A stretch of 64,000 nt of DNA from Bacteroidaceae bacterium (GTDB lineage: Bacteria > Bacteroidota > Bacteroidia > Bacteroidales > Bacteroidaceae), in the NCBI GenBank assembly GCA_017535725.1, contig JAFXTO010000056.1:1-64000 (forward strand), given 5' to 3'. The notes under the pieces were generated by a model that saw only the letters and a list, made by a program, of their open reading frames with translations, made no database searches and had not been told where the DNA came from. Below, in pieces: positions 1-9,900 of the stretch (positions within the stretch are counted from its first letter, which is position 1; each line of letters starts with the position of its first letter). The position numbers and the translations under genes are program-made.

Positions 1-180
1 TTCCGTCCTCAGCAGAAGAGGTCTGCCTCGGTCGTTCGGGGCGATTGACATTTAGTCAATCACCTGATTCCTCACTACCCCTGAAGGGGCGAGAGAAAAA
101 GAGGCCCCTCTCCGACTCTCCCCTGAAGGGGCGAGAGAAAAAGAGGCCCCTCTCCGACTCTCCCCTGAAGGGGCGAGAGA
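1..180. repeat. GC-rich hairpin module with 42-bp tandem units
   Basis: There is no gene here. The unit CCCCTGAAGGGGCGAGAGA occurs at 78-96, 120-138 and 162-180, an exact 42-bp period, and each unit holds the palindrome CCCCTGAAGGGG. Bases 1-75 resemble bases 22104-22206 in layout: GTCCTCAG, then CGGTCG, then TTGACAT, then ATTCCT, then CTACCCCT. This is therefore the same composite repeat, cut by the window edge. Confidence 0.75.
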
Positions 181-306
181 AAGTTGAAACGTTGAAAAGT
201 TGAAACATTGAAACATTGAAACATTGAAACATTGAAACGTTCTCCAAGTATGGAGCGACCAAGGTCGAGCGGAAAAATTGAAAAATTGAAATGTTGAAAT
301 TGAAAG
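181..306. repeat. AT-rich oligonucleotide tandem repeat (GTTGAAAC/ATTGAAAA type)
   Basis: Runs of 7-10 bp units such as GTTGAAAC, ATTGAAAC and AAAATTGAA fill this gap. They are interrupted at 253-270 by the palindromic module GAGCGACCAAGGTCGAGC. The same palindrome occurs at 22163-22186 and twice at 61741-61799. No gene is supported; short open frames here are translations of the repeat. Confidence 0.7.
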
Positions 307-310
307 TGAG

Positions 311-344
311 GCGCACCGCTTTGTCGTGAGACAGGGCGGTGCGC
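311..344 (-). terminator. 34-nt two-part hairpin, likely terminator
   Basis: The outer stem GCGCACCGC/GCGGTGCGC encloses an inner stem TGTC/GACA. On the minus strand it lies just after the stop of the cstA remnant. A near-identical 34-nt hairpin with similar flanks lies at 45798-45831 downstream of gpsA, so this is a dispersed hairpin probably used as a transcription end. Confidence 0.6.
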
Positions 345-363
345 TGTTTGGTGTTTATTTTCT

Positions 364-481
364 TTAATCCTTCGAGGTGTTCCAGTTTTTTCGCACATAA
401 AACATGAAACGGAGGAGGCAGAGGAGGGTGATGATGGCGGAGGCAATGAGGGATGGGATATAGGGTAGGTTGAGGGTGGTG
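364..481 (-). pseudogene. 3' remnant of a second cstA copy
   Basis: Read on the minus strand, this encodes the last transmembrane segment of CstA (TTLNLPYIPSLIASAIITLL, continuing CLLRF) and then a different tail, MFYVRKNWNTSKD, before a TAA stop. Bases 405-481 match 5450-5526, the 3' end of the intact cstA, at 75 of 77 positions. Nothing upstream encodes the rest of the protein: the next gene upstream ends at 555 in another frame. It is either the displaced original 3' end of cstA or the relic of a tandem duplication. Confidence 0.65.
405..481. repeat. 77-bp direct repeat, copy 1
   Basis: This is identical to 5450-5526 except for two bases, in the same orientation. The two copies bracket the whole GH28/GH105 gene, 5045 bp apart. 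Confidence 0.85.
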
Positions 482-554
482 GCGTGACTTGGGACTCCTG
501 CCCCGAAGTCAGTGAATTGTCGGTAGAGGTGCCCCAGAACGAAAAGTTTCTATG

Positions 555-2222
555 CTACTGCATTCGCCGGAGTCCTTCCCAGCGGACGTTCCAGGTGCCG
601 TCTTTGGGGAAGCCGGGATTGTGGGGGTCGGGACAACCGTCCCAGCCGGCACACATCATTGCTATCGCCGAGAGGAGGGCACCGTTGCCGGGAAGATAGA
701 TGCGGAGGCGGTCGGGAGTCTGGAAGTTATGTCCGTTGGGCAGATTGGTGTTTTTCTGCGTATCGATGAGCAGCGCCCTGAGGGCGGTCTCGGTGTCGCC
801 GAGCCGGGCAGCAGCCATCGCAATCATTCCGTAGTCCCAGCCCCACGTCGTCTGCCAGTTCCAGTTCTGCATCACCCAGCCGAGTGTCGCCTTCATCTTC
901 TCTTTTTTATATAATAAGGTGTAGGGCGTCCACTCTGAAGGCAACATGCCACACGCCCCGAGTACTGCCGGGTGGTCGCTGCGGCATTTCTCCAAGAAGG
1001 ACTCCGTCTTTCCGCTGGGGGCGTCGAAAGGATCGAAGGCGGCAGATGGGGCTTCGTCGCCCGCGGGAATGCCTGCAGTATAGATGCCTTTGGATTCGGG
1101 CAGGGGAGAGAGCTTGGTGATGATGTCGTCCCAGAGTGCCACACGCGGCTTGCCTTGTCGCTCGCGCCAACGTTGCGCTACCGACAACCCATACTGCCAA
1201 TAGGCGAGTTCAAAAGGTTGGTTGTAGGCGATGTCTTTGGAGAGGGATTCCTGCATCGCGGTAGCACCCAGCAGCTGATAGCGCCCGCTCTTCTTGTCGA
1301 ACGACACGAAGTCTGCCATAAACTCCGCTGTCGCCTCCACTTGTTCGCTGTAGGCATTGAGGGTCTCTGCAGCAGGCTTCGCGCGATACATCTCTTCTGC
1401 CAGATAGATGTAATGAGGCTGTTGCCAAATCAGGAAGGAACCGGTGTTGGACGGCGCTTCACCAGCCCACGGGTCGGTCATTTTCATCCAACGTACACCT
1501 TTGAATCCCTGCCGGTTGGCAATGTTCCGGGCGATGGGGTAGGCGGTTTCGTTGTACCATTTCAGGATTTGTCCTACGGTCTCGGGACGGTTCCACAACG
1601 CAAAGTGCGTAAGGTGCCACCAGGTCATTTCGAGATGCGGGCGCCCGAACCACGTGTTGTAGGTCAGTCCGCTCTCTTGCGGCGGCAAGTTGTTGGCACA
1701 GTTGATTTGTGTGAGGTACTGCGAGAGCACCACTCTTCGCTCCAGTTCCCTCGCACGCGGATCGGTGCATTGGGAGAAATCGACGATGGCTCCCGCATTC
1801 CACCAACGGCTCCAGAAGCGTTGTGTGGTCTTGTGATATTGGTCGTACTCGTAGGCGGCAGGATTGCCCTCGGATGCCTCCTTCAGGTATTCTGCAGCCA
1901 GAGTCAGGACATCGCCTGTGGCAGCCAGCTCAAAGTGGTGACTACCGCTTTCGCGCAGGGAAGCATCTCCTTCCCACTGAAGGCGCACATAATAGGTGGT
2001 CTCGTCGAGCGTACGCCGGATCAGCGCTGAATGGCTGTCCTGAGCCATGATTTCCGACTGATGTCTTTCCGGCTTCTCCCAGTCGTTGGCGTCGTCGGCG
2101 TGTTTTCCTGTGGGGTAGGAGAAACGGAGCGTTACGGTTGCCCGACGGTCTCTCAGCAACTTGCTCTTGATTCGTGCATAGAGCGCATCTTTAGCGGGAT
2201 GAACGCCTGTGGTCACCTCCAC
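555..2222 (-). pseudogene. C-terminal part of split six-hairpin glycosidase-like domain
   Basis: This frame is the exact continuation of the upstream gene ending at 2265; only a TAG at 2265-2267 separates them. Reading from just after the TAG gives DGEIESTFLADGESVEVTTG and then this 555-residue part, so the GTG at 2222 is probably not a natural start. The sequence is rich in Trp and aromatic motifs (PHLEMTWWHLTHFALW, NWNWQTTWGWDYGMIAMAAA), as in alpha/alpha-toroid glycosidases of the GH95/GH65-like type; I cannot assign a CAZy family. It ends in RWEGLRRMQ. It is either separately translated at low level or dead. A sequencing error at the TAG would restore one 1613-residue protein. Confidence 0.65.
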
Positions 2223-2264
2223 CGATTCGCCATCGGCAAGGAAGGTCGATTCTATCTCCCCGTC

Positions 2265-5200
2265 CTAGAGTTTCTGCTCCTGACGGATGGCTCGAAGCGA
2301 CTGCAGAGACAGCGTACGCCCCTGTTTGTCCTTGAGTGCGAGGCCGAGGGTTCCGAGATTCAGCCGGTGGGGATTCGAGCGGAAGTATTCCGTTGCTTCC
2401 TTGTGGCGCCCGTCCTCCGCTTTCTTGTATTCTACCGCGTAAACCTCCTTGTGCCCGTGACCTAAGTCGAAGGTTTTCTCACTCTCAGAGGGTTTCAGCT
2501 GAAGGGCGTTTTCGAACTTGTGCCAACCCCAGTCGGACATCGCATTCAGAGGTACACCAGCCCGATATTCAAGAGGATAGCTCTGCAGACCCGTCACATC
2601 GACCGTAGCGGCAAAGTGTCCGTTCCCGACGGAAAGGGAAGCCAGGTTGTCGGCTTCCGTCACTACGGGATTGTTGCGACCCACGACCGCCTGACGGTCT
2701 ATGGGAGTCATCACGTTACTGGTATTGAATCCCAGCTTCTCGATTTCGAGGGAAGCCCAGATGAACGGCCCGATACCTTTGGCGTCGTTGTCGCGGACGG
2801 GCTCGCTGATGTAATACTCAAAGGAGCCGTCGCGCCTCCGATTTTCCTTCACCTTGGGGGCAGCTTTCAGCACTTTAGCGCTGACTCCGGGCCCCAGGCC
2901 AGATACCTCGCAGCACTTAGTCAGCGACAGCGTCTGATCAGCCTCCACACGGAGGAACTGCCTGACGATTCCCCGATAGGCCTTGAGACCTGCTTCGCGG
3001 TATCTCTCGTCCACGTAGCCTTTGTTGTAAGCTTTCAGCAGCACGTAGGCGAACATCGAGGAACAGGTGGCTTCGAGGTAGTTACCCTGTCGGCCGGGAG
3101 CGTCCATCACCTGATACCACAAGCCGCTCTTCGCATCCTGCCACCTGACGACGGCCTCGAGGTCCCTGCACAGCAAGTCGAGAACTTCGGACCTGCGGGC
3201 ATAATCTTCCGGAAGGACATCCAGCAACTCGACGAGCGCCATCGAGAACCAGCCTTGGGCGCGACCCCAGCAATGCTGTGTCTGTCCGGTCTCCTTGTCT
3301 GCCCAAAACATCTCTTTCGTCTCGTCCCAAGCATGACGGTTCAACCCGGTTGCCGGATCAAACGTCTGTTGGTAGGTGGCGATGATCTGGTTGACAGCGT
3401 CGTTGAAAATTGAATATTGAAAATTGGAAATTGAAAATTGAGAATTGGAAATCGAAAATTCTTCAGACTCGCTATCGCTCGAAGAAGCGGCAAAGCCGAG
3501 CGGAGAGTTTAGGGATGCGGTCAGCGTGTAGAAGGGTAGCCCCATGAAGATGCCGTCGAGCCACACCTGATAGCTATAGATAGCCTTGTGCCAGAAGACT
3601 TTGTCCTGTTCGGTGCGCGGCTGTTTCCTGAGTTGTCTAATCAGTGTCTGCAGTGCCAGCAGGTTCTTCTTTTCGGGATAGAGCTGATACATACGGGCGA
3701 CGAAATGTCCCGTCCGTACTTGGTCGAGGTTGTAGTCTTCGAGCTTGTAGCCTCGAATCTCGCCCTTTGCGCTGATCATCGTGTCGGTGTATTCCTGACA
3801 ATATCTGCGGATGTCCTCACCTCCATATTTCAAATACGTATCGAGCATTGCCTCCAGCTCGATGCCCATCACATAGCTCCACTTGGGTCGCTTGGAGAAG
3901 TCCAGGAGGTAGGAATGCGGCGTGCGCTTCATCTCGGAATAGGTCATCCATTCGGAATAGTGTTCGTAGGGTGGTTGCTGCAGCGCGAGGCTGCCGTTGA
4001 TGAAGAGGTTGTCGAAATGTACATCACGTGTCTTTCCGCTGATGAAGTTCCCGTCTCTGACACCGTTGAAGCGGCAGTTCCTCACCTGGATGTCATGGAC
4101 GTAGGTGTCTTCCTCCAGACCGATGATCTGCACACCGTACTGCGACTCCTTGCTGGTCACATTCTCCATCGTCACCTGACGAACGGTAGGGTAGTTCCCG
4201 CGACAGCATACTTCGTGATGCTCGTAGTCCAGGTTGATCTTCAGTACGCTCTCCTTGCAGACTCCCACCTTCACATCCTTCACGTTGATATTCTCGATGA
4301 TACCTCCTCGACACGAGTTGGTCTTGATGCGCAGCACGCGTTCGAGGTTGGGCGAGTCCATCACGCAGTCGTGGGCAAACACATTCCGGCATCCTCCGCT
4401 GATTTCCGACCCGATGACGACGCCTCCGTGTCCGTTGCGCATCTCGCATCGGCGGACGATGATATTCTGCGAGGGCATCGCCCGCAGGCGCCCGTCGCGA
4501 TTGCGTCCGCTCTTGATAGCGATGCAGTCGTCGCCCGTACTGAAATAGCAGTCTTCTATCAGTACGCGGTCGCACGACTCGGGGTCGCAGCCGTCGCCGT
4601 TAGGGCCGTCGTTGATGATTCTCACGCGCCGCAGGGTGACGTCGGTGGACATCAGGGGATGTACTACCCAGAAAGGCGAGCGCAGCAGCGTGACGTCCTC
4701 CACGAGCACTCGATGACAGCGTACGAAGTTCACCAGCTGCGGACGCATCCCGTCGGCGGCCGTGAACACACGCTCGCTCTGCCGCTCTCCTTTCTCGTTC
4801 GTCATCGGAATGCCGTCCTCGCCGTTTCGCAACAGACGGTCGCGCCCTCCCAGCCGCTGACTGGGCAGTCCTTCGTGCCAACCGAACTTCGGATTCCCGC
4901 ACCACGCCCACCACGTCTCGCGTGTTCCTCCGCCGTCGATGGTGCCCTTTCCCGTGATAGCGATATCCCGGGCCTCATAGGCATAGATGCAAGGTTGCAG
5001 GTTGTAGCATTCCAGCCCCTCCCAGCTCGTGAGCACGATGGGATAGAGCGTCGGCTCGAAAGCAAATTCCAGCCGGGCACCTTCCTCAACCACCAGATTC
5101 ACACCGCTCTTGAGGGTGACGGCACCCGTCATATAACGTACGCCTGCGGGCACTACGACGCGTCCGCCGCCTCGCTGCGAGCACTCGTCGATGGCGCGCT

Positions 5201-5396
5201 GAATAGCCCGCTGGTTCTGAGCCGCCGAAAGGTCGGGGGCTGCACCATAACGGGTTATCACGTATTCGGCATCCGCTATTCGCGGAGCCGCAATGCTCTG
5301 TTCAATCTGTCGGTACAAACCGTCGTCCCACGCCCGAACTTCCAGCGGCAGCGCCAGAAGCACGATAAGCAGGGAGAGGAGGTAGCGGCATTTCAT
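2265..5396 (-). CDS. Secreted GH28 polygalacturonase fused to GH105 unsaturated galacturonyl hydrolase, with truncated third domain
   Basis: Signal peptide at residues 1-22. The GH28 beta-helix spans about residues 45-430 and keeps the family catalytic motifs: NDGPNGDGCD near 262, DDCIAIKSG near 287, GHGG near 321 and RIKTN near 357. A GH105 (YteR/YesR-like) alpha/alpha barrel follows at about 490-870, with WLDGIFMG near 614 and HAWDE near 687. These families cleave galacturonan-containing pectin backbones and the unsaturated oligosaccharides left by lyases. From about residue 890 a third glycosidase-like domain starts (MTPIDRQAVVGRNNP) but is cut at residue 1043 by TAG, and its remainder lies in the same frame at 555-2264. 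A low-complexity insert of about 38 residues sits in the GH105 domain. The gene follows cstA by 18 bp on the same strand. A periplasmic or surface location is inferred from the signal peptide. Confidence 0.85.
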   Translation of the reverse strand: MKCRYLLSLLIVLLALPLEVRAWDDGLYRQIEQSIAAPRIADAEYVITRYGAAPDLSAAQNQRAIQRAIDECSQRGGGRVVVPAGVRYMTGAVTLKSGVNLVVEEGARLEFAFEPTLYPIVLTSWEGLECYNLQPCIYAYEARDIAITGKGTIDGGGTRETWWAWCGNPKFGWHEGLPSQRLGGRDRLLRNGEDGIPMTNEKGERQSERVFTAADGMRPQLVNFVRCHRVLVEDVTLLRSPFWVVHPLMSTDVTLRRVRIINDGPNGDGCDPESCDRVLIEDCYFSTGDDCIAIKSGRNRDGRLRAMPSQNIIVRRCEMRNGHGGVVIGSEISGGCRNVFAHDCVMDSPNLERVLRIKTNSCRGGIIENINVKDVKVGVCKESVLKINLDYEHHEVCCRGNYPTVRQVTMENVTSKESQYGVQIIGLEEDTYVHDIQVRNCRFNGVRDGNFISGKTRDVHFDNLFINGSLALQQPPYEHYSEWMTYSEMKRTPHSYLLDFSKRPKWSYVMGIELEAMLDTYLKYGGEDIRRYCQEYTDTMISAKGEIRGYKLEDYNLDQVRTGHFVARMYQLYPEKKNLLALQTLIRQLRKQPRTEQDKVFWHKAIYSYQVWLDGIFMGLPFYTLTASLNSPLGFAASSSDSESEEFSISNSQFSISNFQYSIFNDAVNQIIATYQQTFDPATGLNRHAWDETKEMFWADKETGQTQHCWGRAQGWFSMALVELLDVLPEDYARRSEVLDLLCRDLEAVVRWQDAKSGLWYQVMDAPGRQGNYLEATCSSMFAYVLLKAYNKGYVDERYREAGLKAYRGIVRQFLRVEADQTLSLTKCCEVSGLGPGVSAKVLKAAPKVKENRRRDGSFEYYISEPVRDNDAKGIGPFIWASLEIEKLGFNTSNVMTPIDRQAVVGRNNPVVTEADNLASLSVGNGHFAATVDVTGLQSYPLEYRAGVPLNAMSDWGWHKFENALQLKPSESEKTFDLGHGHKEVYAVEYKKAEDGRHKEATEYFRSNPHRLNLGTLGLALKDKQGRTLSLQSLRAIRQEQKL
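3406..3520. repeat. AT-rich oligonucleotide repeat inserted in frame in the GH105 domain
   Basis: Units such as GAAAATTGA and AAATTGGAA repeat here, followed by the CGCTCGAAGAAGCGGCAAAG block related to repeat modules elsewhere in the window. Translated on the minus strand it gives a Ser/Asn/Phe-rich peptide (SNSQFSISNFQYSIF) at about residues 626-663, between two conserved GH105 segments. It has the same character as the intergenic repeat at 181-306. Confidence 0.75.
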
Positions 5397-5414
5397 AGAA
5401 CATATCCAGAAAGC

Positions 5415-6920
5415 CTACTTGGTGCTGTCGAACTTCCGCTTCCACACGATGAAGCGGAGGAGGCAGAGGAGGGTGATGATGGCGGAGGCAATGAGGGATG
5501 GGATGTAGGGTAGGTTGAGGGTGGTGTCCGACACCAGGAAGAAGTCGGTGACAACGAGGGTCATGAAGATTGCCGGGAACAGGGTCAGCCAGTAGCTTTT
5601 GTGCTCGCGGAAGAGATAGACGGTGCATACCCACAGGGTAACGGCTGCCATCAGCTGCGTTCCCCAGGCAACGTACTGCCACACGGTGCTGAAGCCCGAG
5701 GGGTTGCCGATCTGCCAGGCCAGCAAGGCGATGCCTACGGCAAAGACGGGCAGGCTCAGCAGCAGACGTGAGCGGGCACTGCCCTGTGGCAGATGGAAGG
5801 ATTCGGCAAGAATCAGACGGGCGGTGCGGAAGGAGCTGCCGCCGGTGGTGATGGGGGCGGCTACCACACCCAGCAGGGCGAGCACGCTGCCGAAAATGCC
5901 TAACCAGGAGGAGCAGATGGTTGTGACGACCGTGGGTGCATCGAAGAACTGGGTGAGCGTGCGGCCGTCGGAGTGGCGAAGGAGGCCGTCGGCGCCCTGG
6001 GTGAACTGCTGTACCAGCTCGGGCGAGCAGACGTCACGCCATCCGTCGGCGAAAAAGAAATAGCTGGAGATGGTAGCCCAGACGAGGGCCACAAGTCCCT
6101 CGGTGACCATGGCGCCATAGAAGACGGGGCGTCCCAGATGCTCGCTCTTCATGCAGCGGGCCATCATGGGGGACTGGGTGGCGTGGAAGCCGCTGACGGC
6201 TCCGCAGGCGATGGTCACGAAGAGGGCGGGGAAGAGGGGTTGCTGGCGACCCAGGCGCTCGGCTCCCCAGTTGCCTAAGCCATCCCATATCTCGGGCAGT
6301 ACGGGCTGTTTCCAGAACAGGACGAGGCCGATGGCTATCACCATGAACAGCATAGAGAGAGCAAAGGCGGGGTAGATACGGCCAATGACCTTGTCGATGG
6401 GCATCATCGTGGTGGCAATGTAATAGAGGAAAATGATGACCACCCACATCATCTTCTCGCCCCAGATACCGCTGAGGATGATGGCTGGACAGTAGACGAA
6501 GAATGCGCCGACAAGCATCATCATCAACATGGTGATGACAATCATCGCTTTGCGCGCAACGGAACCGAGGTAGATTCCTGTCATTTCGGCCTGCCCGCAA
6601 CCGTCGTGGCGCAAGGATATCATGCCGCTGATGTAGTCGTGGACGGCACCGCCGAAGATGCAGCCAAAGACAATCCACAGATAGGCGGAAGGACCGAACC
6701 ACATACCCATGATGGCGCCAAAGATGGGGCCGGTGCCTGCAATGTTGAGAAACTGAATCATGAAGATGCGCCACGTGGGTAGCACGATGTAGTCAACCTT
6801 GTCGGCCTTGCGGATGGCGGGGGTAAGACGGTCGTCGGGACCGAAGATGCGTTGTGCAACGCGGCTGTAGAGGATATAGCCGATAAAGAGGGCGATAACG
6901 CTGATGGCAAAAGAGAGCAT
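5415..6920 (-). CDS. cstA: CstA family carbon starvation transporter
   Basis: This 501-residue protein is very hydrophobic, with more than ten likely membrane segments. It carries the conserved CstA-family N-terminal region (FGPDDRLTPA, then FLNIAGTGPIFGAIMG and FGGAVHDYISGMISLRHDG). CstA proteins import peptides or pyruvate during carbon limitation; which substrate applies here cannot be told. The length is in the range of the short CstA form. It lies 44 bp after tamB and 18 bp before the GH28/GH105 gene, all on the minus strand, so cotranscription is likely. Its last 77 coding bases before the tail are duplicated at 405-481. Confidence 0.9.
   Translation of the reverse strand: MLSFAISVIALFIGYILYSRVAQRIFGPDDRLTPAIRKADKVDYIVLPTWRIFMIQFLNIAGTGPIFGAIMGMWFGPSAYLWIVFGCIFGGAVHDYISGMISLRHDGCGQAEMTGIYLGSVARKAMIVITMLMMMLVGAFFVYCPAIILSGIWGEKMMWVVIIFLYYIATTMMPIDKVIGRIYPAFALSMLFMVIAIGLVLFWKQPVLPEIWDGLGNWGAERLGRQQPLFPALFVTIACGAVSGFHATQSPMMARCMKSEHLGRPVFYGAMVTEGLVALVWATISSYFFFADGWRDVCSPELVQQFTQGADGLLRHSDGRTLTQFFDAPTVVTTICSSWLGIFGSVLALLGVVAAPITTGGSSFRTARLILAESFHLPQGSARSRLLLSLPVFAVGIALLAWQIGNPSGFSTVWQYVAWGTQLMAAVTLWVCTVYLFREHKSYWLTLFPAIFMTLVVTDFFLVSDTTLNLPYIPSLIASAIITLLCLLRFIVWKRKFDSTK
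5450..5526. repeat. 77-bp direct repeat, copy 2 (in the cstA 3' end)
   Basis: This encodes the last membrane segment of CstA and matches 405-481 at 75 of 77 positions. The repeats flank the GH28/GH105 gene as direct copies, the geometry left when DNA enters at the 3' end of a gene and regenerates that end. Confidence 0.85.
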
Positions 6921-6964
6921 AATGAATGAATTAGCTGTTAACGAAATGTTGTGATTTTTGGATT

Positions 6965-9900
6965 CTATTTCTTTCTTCGGAAGAGTTCACCGAGTGAGTT
7001 GAAGTCTTTCTTGAGTTGGATGCCGACGCCCTGTGTGGTGAGTGCCGACTTGGTGAAGTAGCGGTCGTTGGTCTCCGAATATCCTTTCAGGCTTACTGTA
7101 CCAGAGGGTGTCAGCAGCCACCGCACGTCGAAGTCACCGATGAAATTGGTGTTGGCCACAGGGGTGTCGCGGTAGCCGAAGGTTCCGTTGATGAGCAGGC
7201 GGTTGTTGAGGAGGCGTCCGCTGAGCGACCCTTCGACGTCCATATCCTGCCATCCGAGCTGTCCGGTGGAGAAGGTCGTGCCGAAGTTCCAGTCCTTGCT
7301 GCCTATGGCGTTGGAGAGGATATCGTTGAGCTGCCCGGAGAGGGTGGAGGAGAGGAGGCCTTGCATGGCGGTATTCGTCTGGGCGCCATTGGCGTTGAGA
7401 CCGTAGGTGTAGAAACGGCCTATTCCCAAGAGGTAGATGACCTGCATGTTGCGCTCTTCGTCGGTGGAGATAAGCGAACGTATCATTTGTTTCTCGTCTT
7501 CATTCACGTTCGGGATGTCGAAGTCAAAACTGATTTGCGGGTTCTCGGCTCGTCCGCCGATATTCATCAGGCAGTTCACGCGAACGCTGGACGATGAGAA
7601 GTTGGAGCCAGCCGAGAGGTCGTTAAGGCTGACGCCAGGCACGGTATAGATGGCGCGGAGGTTCAAGTCGCCGTTCATGGGATTGCCGCCGAAGGTGATG
7701 CTTCCTCCGGGCTCGAAGGTGAACTCCTTGCGGATGAATTCCTGAAGGGAGAGGCGGTAGTTGCCGTGGTCCACGTGATAGGTGCCATACATCTGGAAAC
7801 GGCCTTTGTTGTAGAACGTGGCACGGATCTGCCCATTGCCCCATAGGTTGATGTAGTCCTCCGACCGCGGATCCATGAGCAGCCGCATCTGTGCTACGGG
7901 CGTGATGTCCAGGTTGAAGTTGATGTACATGTCCATGGGGTCGGAGGAGGAAGACTCTCCCCCCGCCCTCCCTGTTAGGGAGGGTGCAGAATGCTCAGAC
8001 TGGGCATCCGCCAAGTTCTCAGATAGACTCTCAAGTGAACACCCTTCACAGGTAATCGCTCCCTCCCTAACAGGGAGGGCGGGGGGAGAGTCTTTGAGGG
8101 CAGGGGGTGGGTCTATTCCTTCTGGGAGGGCGGGGGGAGAGTCTCGGAGGGCAGGGGGTGGGACTTCTTTTTTTCGGAACGTGATAAACGCATTGTCGGT
8201 CATCGTTTCGGGCTTGGTGACATTGTAGGTGAAGACGGTGCCAGCCGTAGGAGTACCGGTGATGTCCACCTGGAGCAGTCCGGGTTGTCCGTGGAGGCTG
8301 ACAGTGCCGTTGGCGATGGCTGTTCCGCAGAAACTCTGGTCTCCAAATGTGCGGAAGTCGTAGCCCAGAAGGTCCTGGGCAGTGATGTCGAAGTCGTATT
8401 GCATGTTGGAGAAGTGTTCGAAGCGAAGGTTGCCATTGATGATTCCGCTGTGAGGACGCTGGTCGCTCTCGTGGAGGTTATCGAAGACACGGACGTCATG
8501 GAAAGAAATCAATCCGGGCTGGAGATGTACGCTGTCGCCTCCGTGGGTGTGGTACCGAGTCCCCAAAACGGGAATGCCGAGCGAGATGGTATCTACCTTG
8601 ATTTCCCCTTCGAGATCGAGCTCGGAGAACGGTCCATAGAGGTGTGCGAAGCCAGAGGCGCAGCCTTCCACCCGGTCGAAGATGCCTTTCGTGAATTCAT
8701 TGATAAAATAGGTGTTGAGATGGTCGGCATAGACAAAAAGCTCCATACCTCGGCCCACCTCGCGGCCAGGTTTGATGATGCCCACCACGTGGCTCATCCG
8801 ATTGGCCTGGGGTTCGAGAATCAGGCCATTGACATCAATGGCGCGGTCATCCTTGCGTCCGAAACCGATATCGAGGTTAAGCCGTCCCAGCAGGCCTCCG
8901 TTCAGGGTGAAGTCCGGGACGTGCAAGAGTCCTTCCACCCAAGGTATGCCGCTGAAATTGCTGACTTTCACTTTTCCCGTGGCTGCTCCGCTGAACTCCA
9001 CATCGTGGAAGTCGATGATTCCAAAGACATATTGTAGTTCTACGCCTGCAAGGTCAGCGAAGAGGGTGTCAGAGGGGTTGGAAGAGATGCGTCCATCCAC
9101 CTTCAGGTGGCGTCCCTCCTGGGAAATCTGGAAATCGTGGATATGTACCCTTTCGTCGGCGAGGCGCACTTGGGCGGGGTGTACGTTCCACACCGTGTCT
9201 GCCACGACAATCTTGGTGGGGTGGAAGGAGATGTCTGCGTTCAGGTGCTCGGAGGCAGAACGGCTGAAGCGTGTGCTGGTGGATAGTTCGCCCTGCTGGA
9301 CGGGGACGTTGTGGTCGTTCCATTCGACAATGGAATTCAGGACGTCGTTGGCTCCGTTGGCTATCACCGACACATCCAGCGGTCCTGATTCCATCATGCG
9401 CTGGGCAGAAAGATAGGTCTGCAGGCTGTCGCCATCGACATGAGCAATCAGACTGAGGGCGCGCAGGTCTTGGTCGCTGTAGATGATATGCGGGCAGTCG
9501 AGTTTCAGGTCTAACAGTCCGACGGGCCCGTTGAAGGAGCCTTCGATGTATGCCGCTTGTGGTAGCTGGAGATCCAGATTGAACAGCTTGAACAGTTCGT
9601 CGGAGTTCCAAACGTGGAGCTTGAAGTCCATTTGGTCCGCACTGGCGCTGCTCTGTCCGGTAGGAGCAGGCACCAGCGACGGCAGCGATTGGTGGAGGAC
9701 CTGTTGCAGGCTGGTGGCAAGCGTCTGGTAGGAGTAGTCTCCTTTCATTTCGGCATCGATGAAATCACCTGCTATCTTCAAGTGTTGCTGCTGTTGGCCA
9801 TTGTGGTCAAGATGGAGGGCCAGCTCGTCCAAGCGGTAGTTCCGTTCGGAGTCGTGGATGGTGAAGTCCTGGACGCGAATCTGTCCGTTCAGCGTCTTGA

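Noticed and set aside
2265..2267. Genome-wide reassignment of TAG to an amino acid
   Set aside because: Other genes here end normally at TAG (for example at 555 and 61053), and no other conserved gene has an internal TAG.
3588..5513. 641-residue plus-strand open frame opposite the GH28/GH105 gene
   Set aside because: It is antisense to a gene with clear catalytic motifs; its residues show no recognisable domain, as expected for a shadow in GC-rich DNA.
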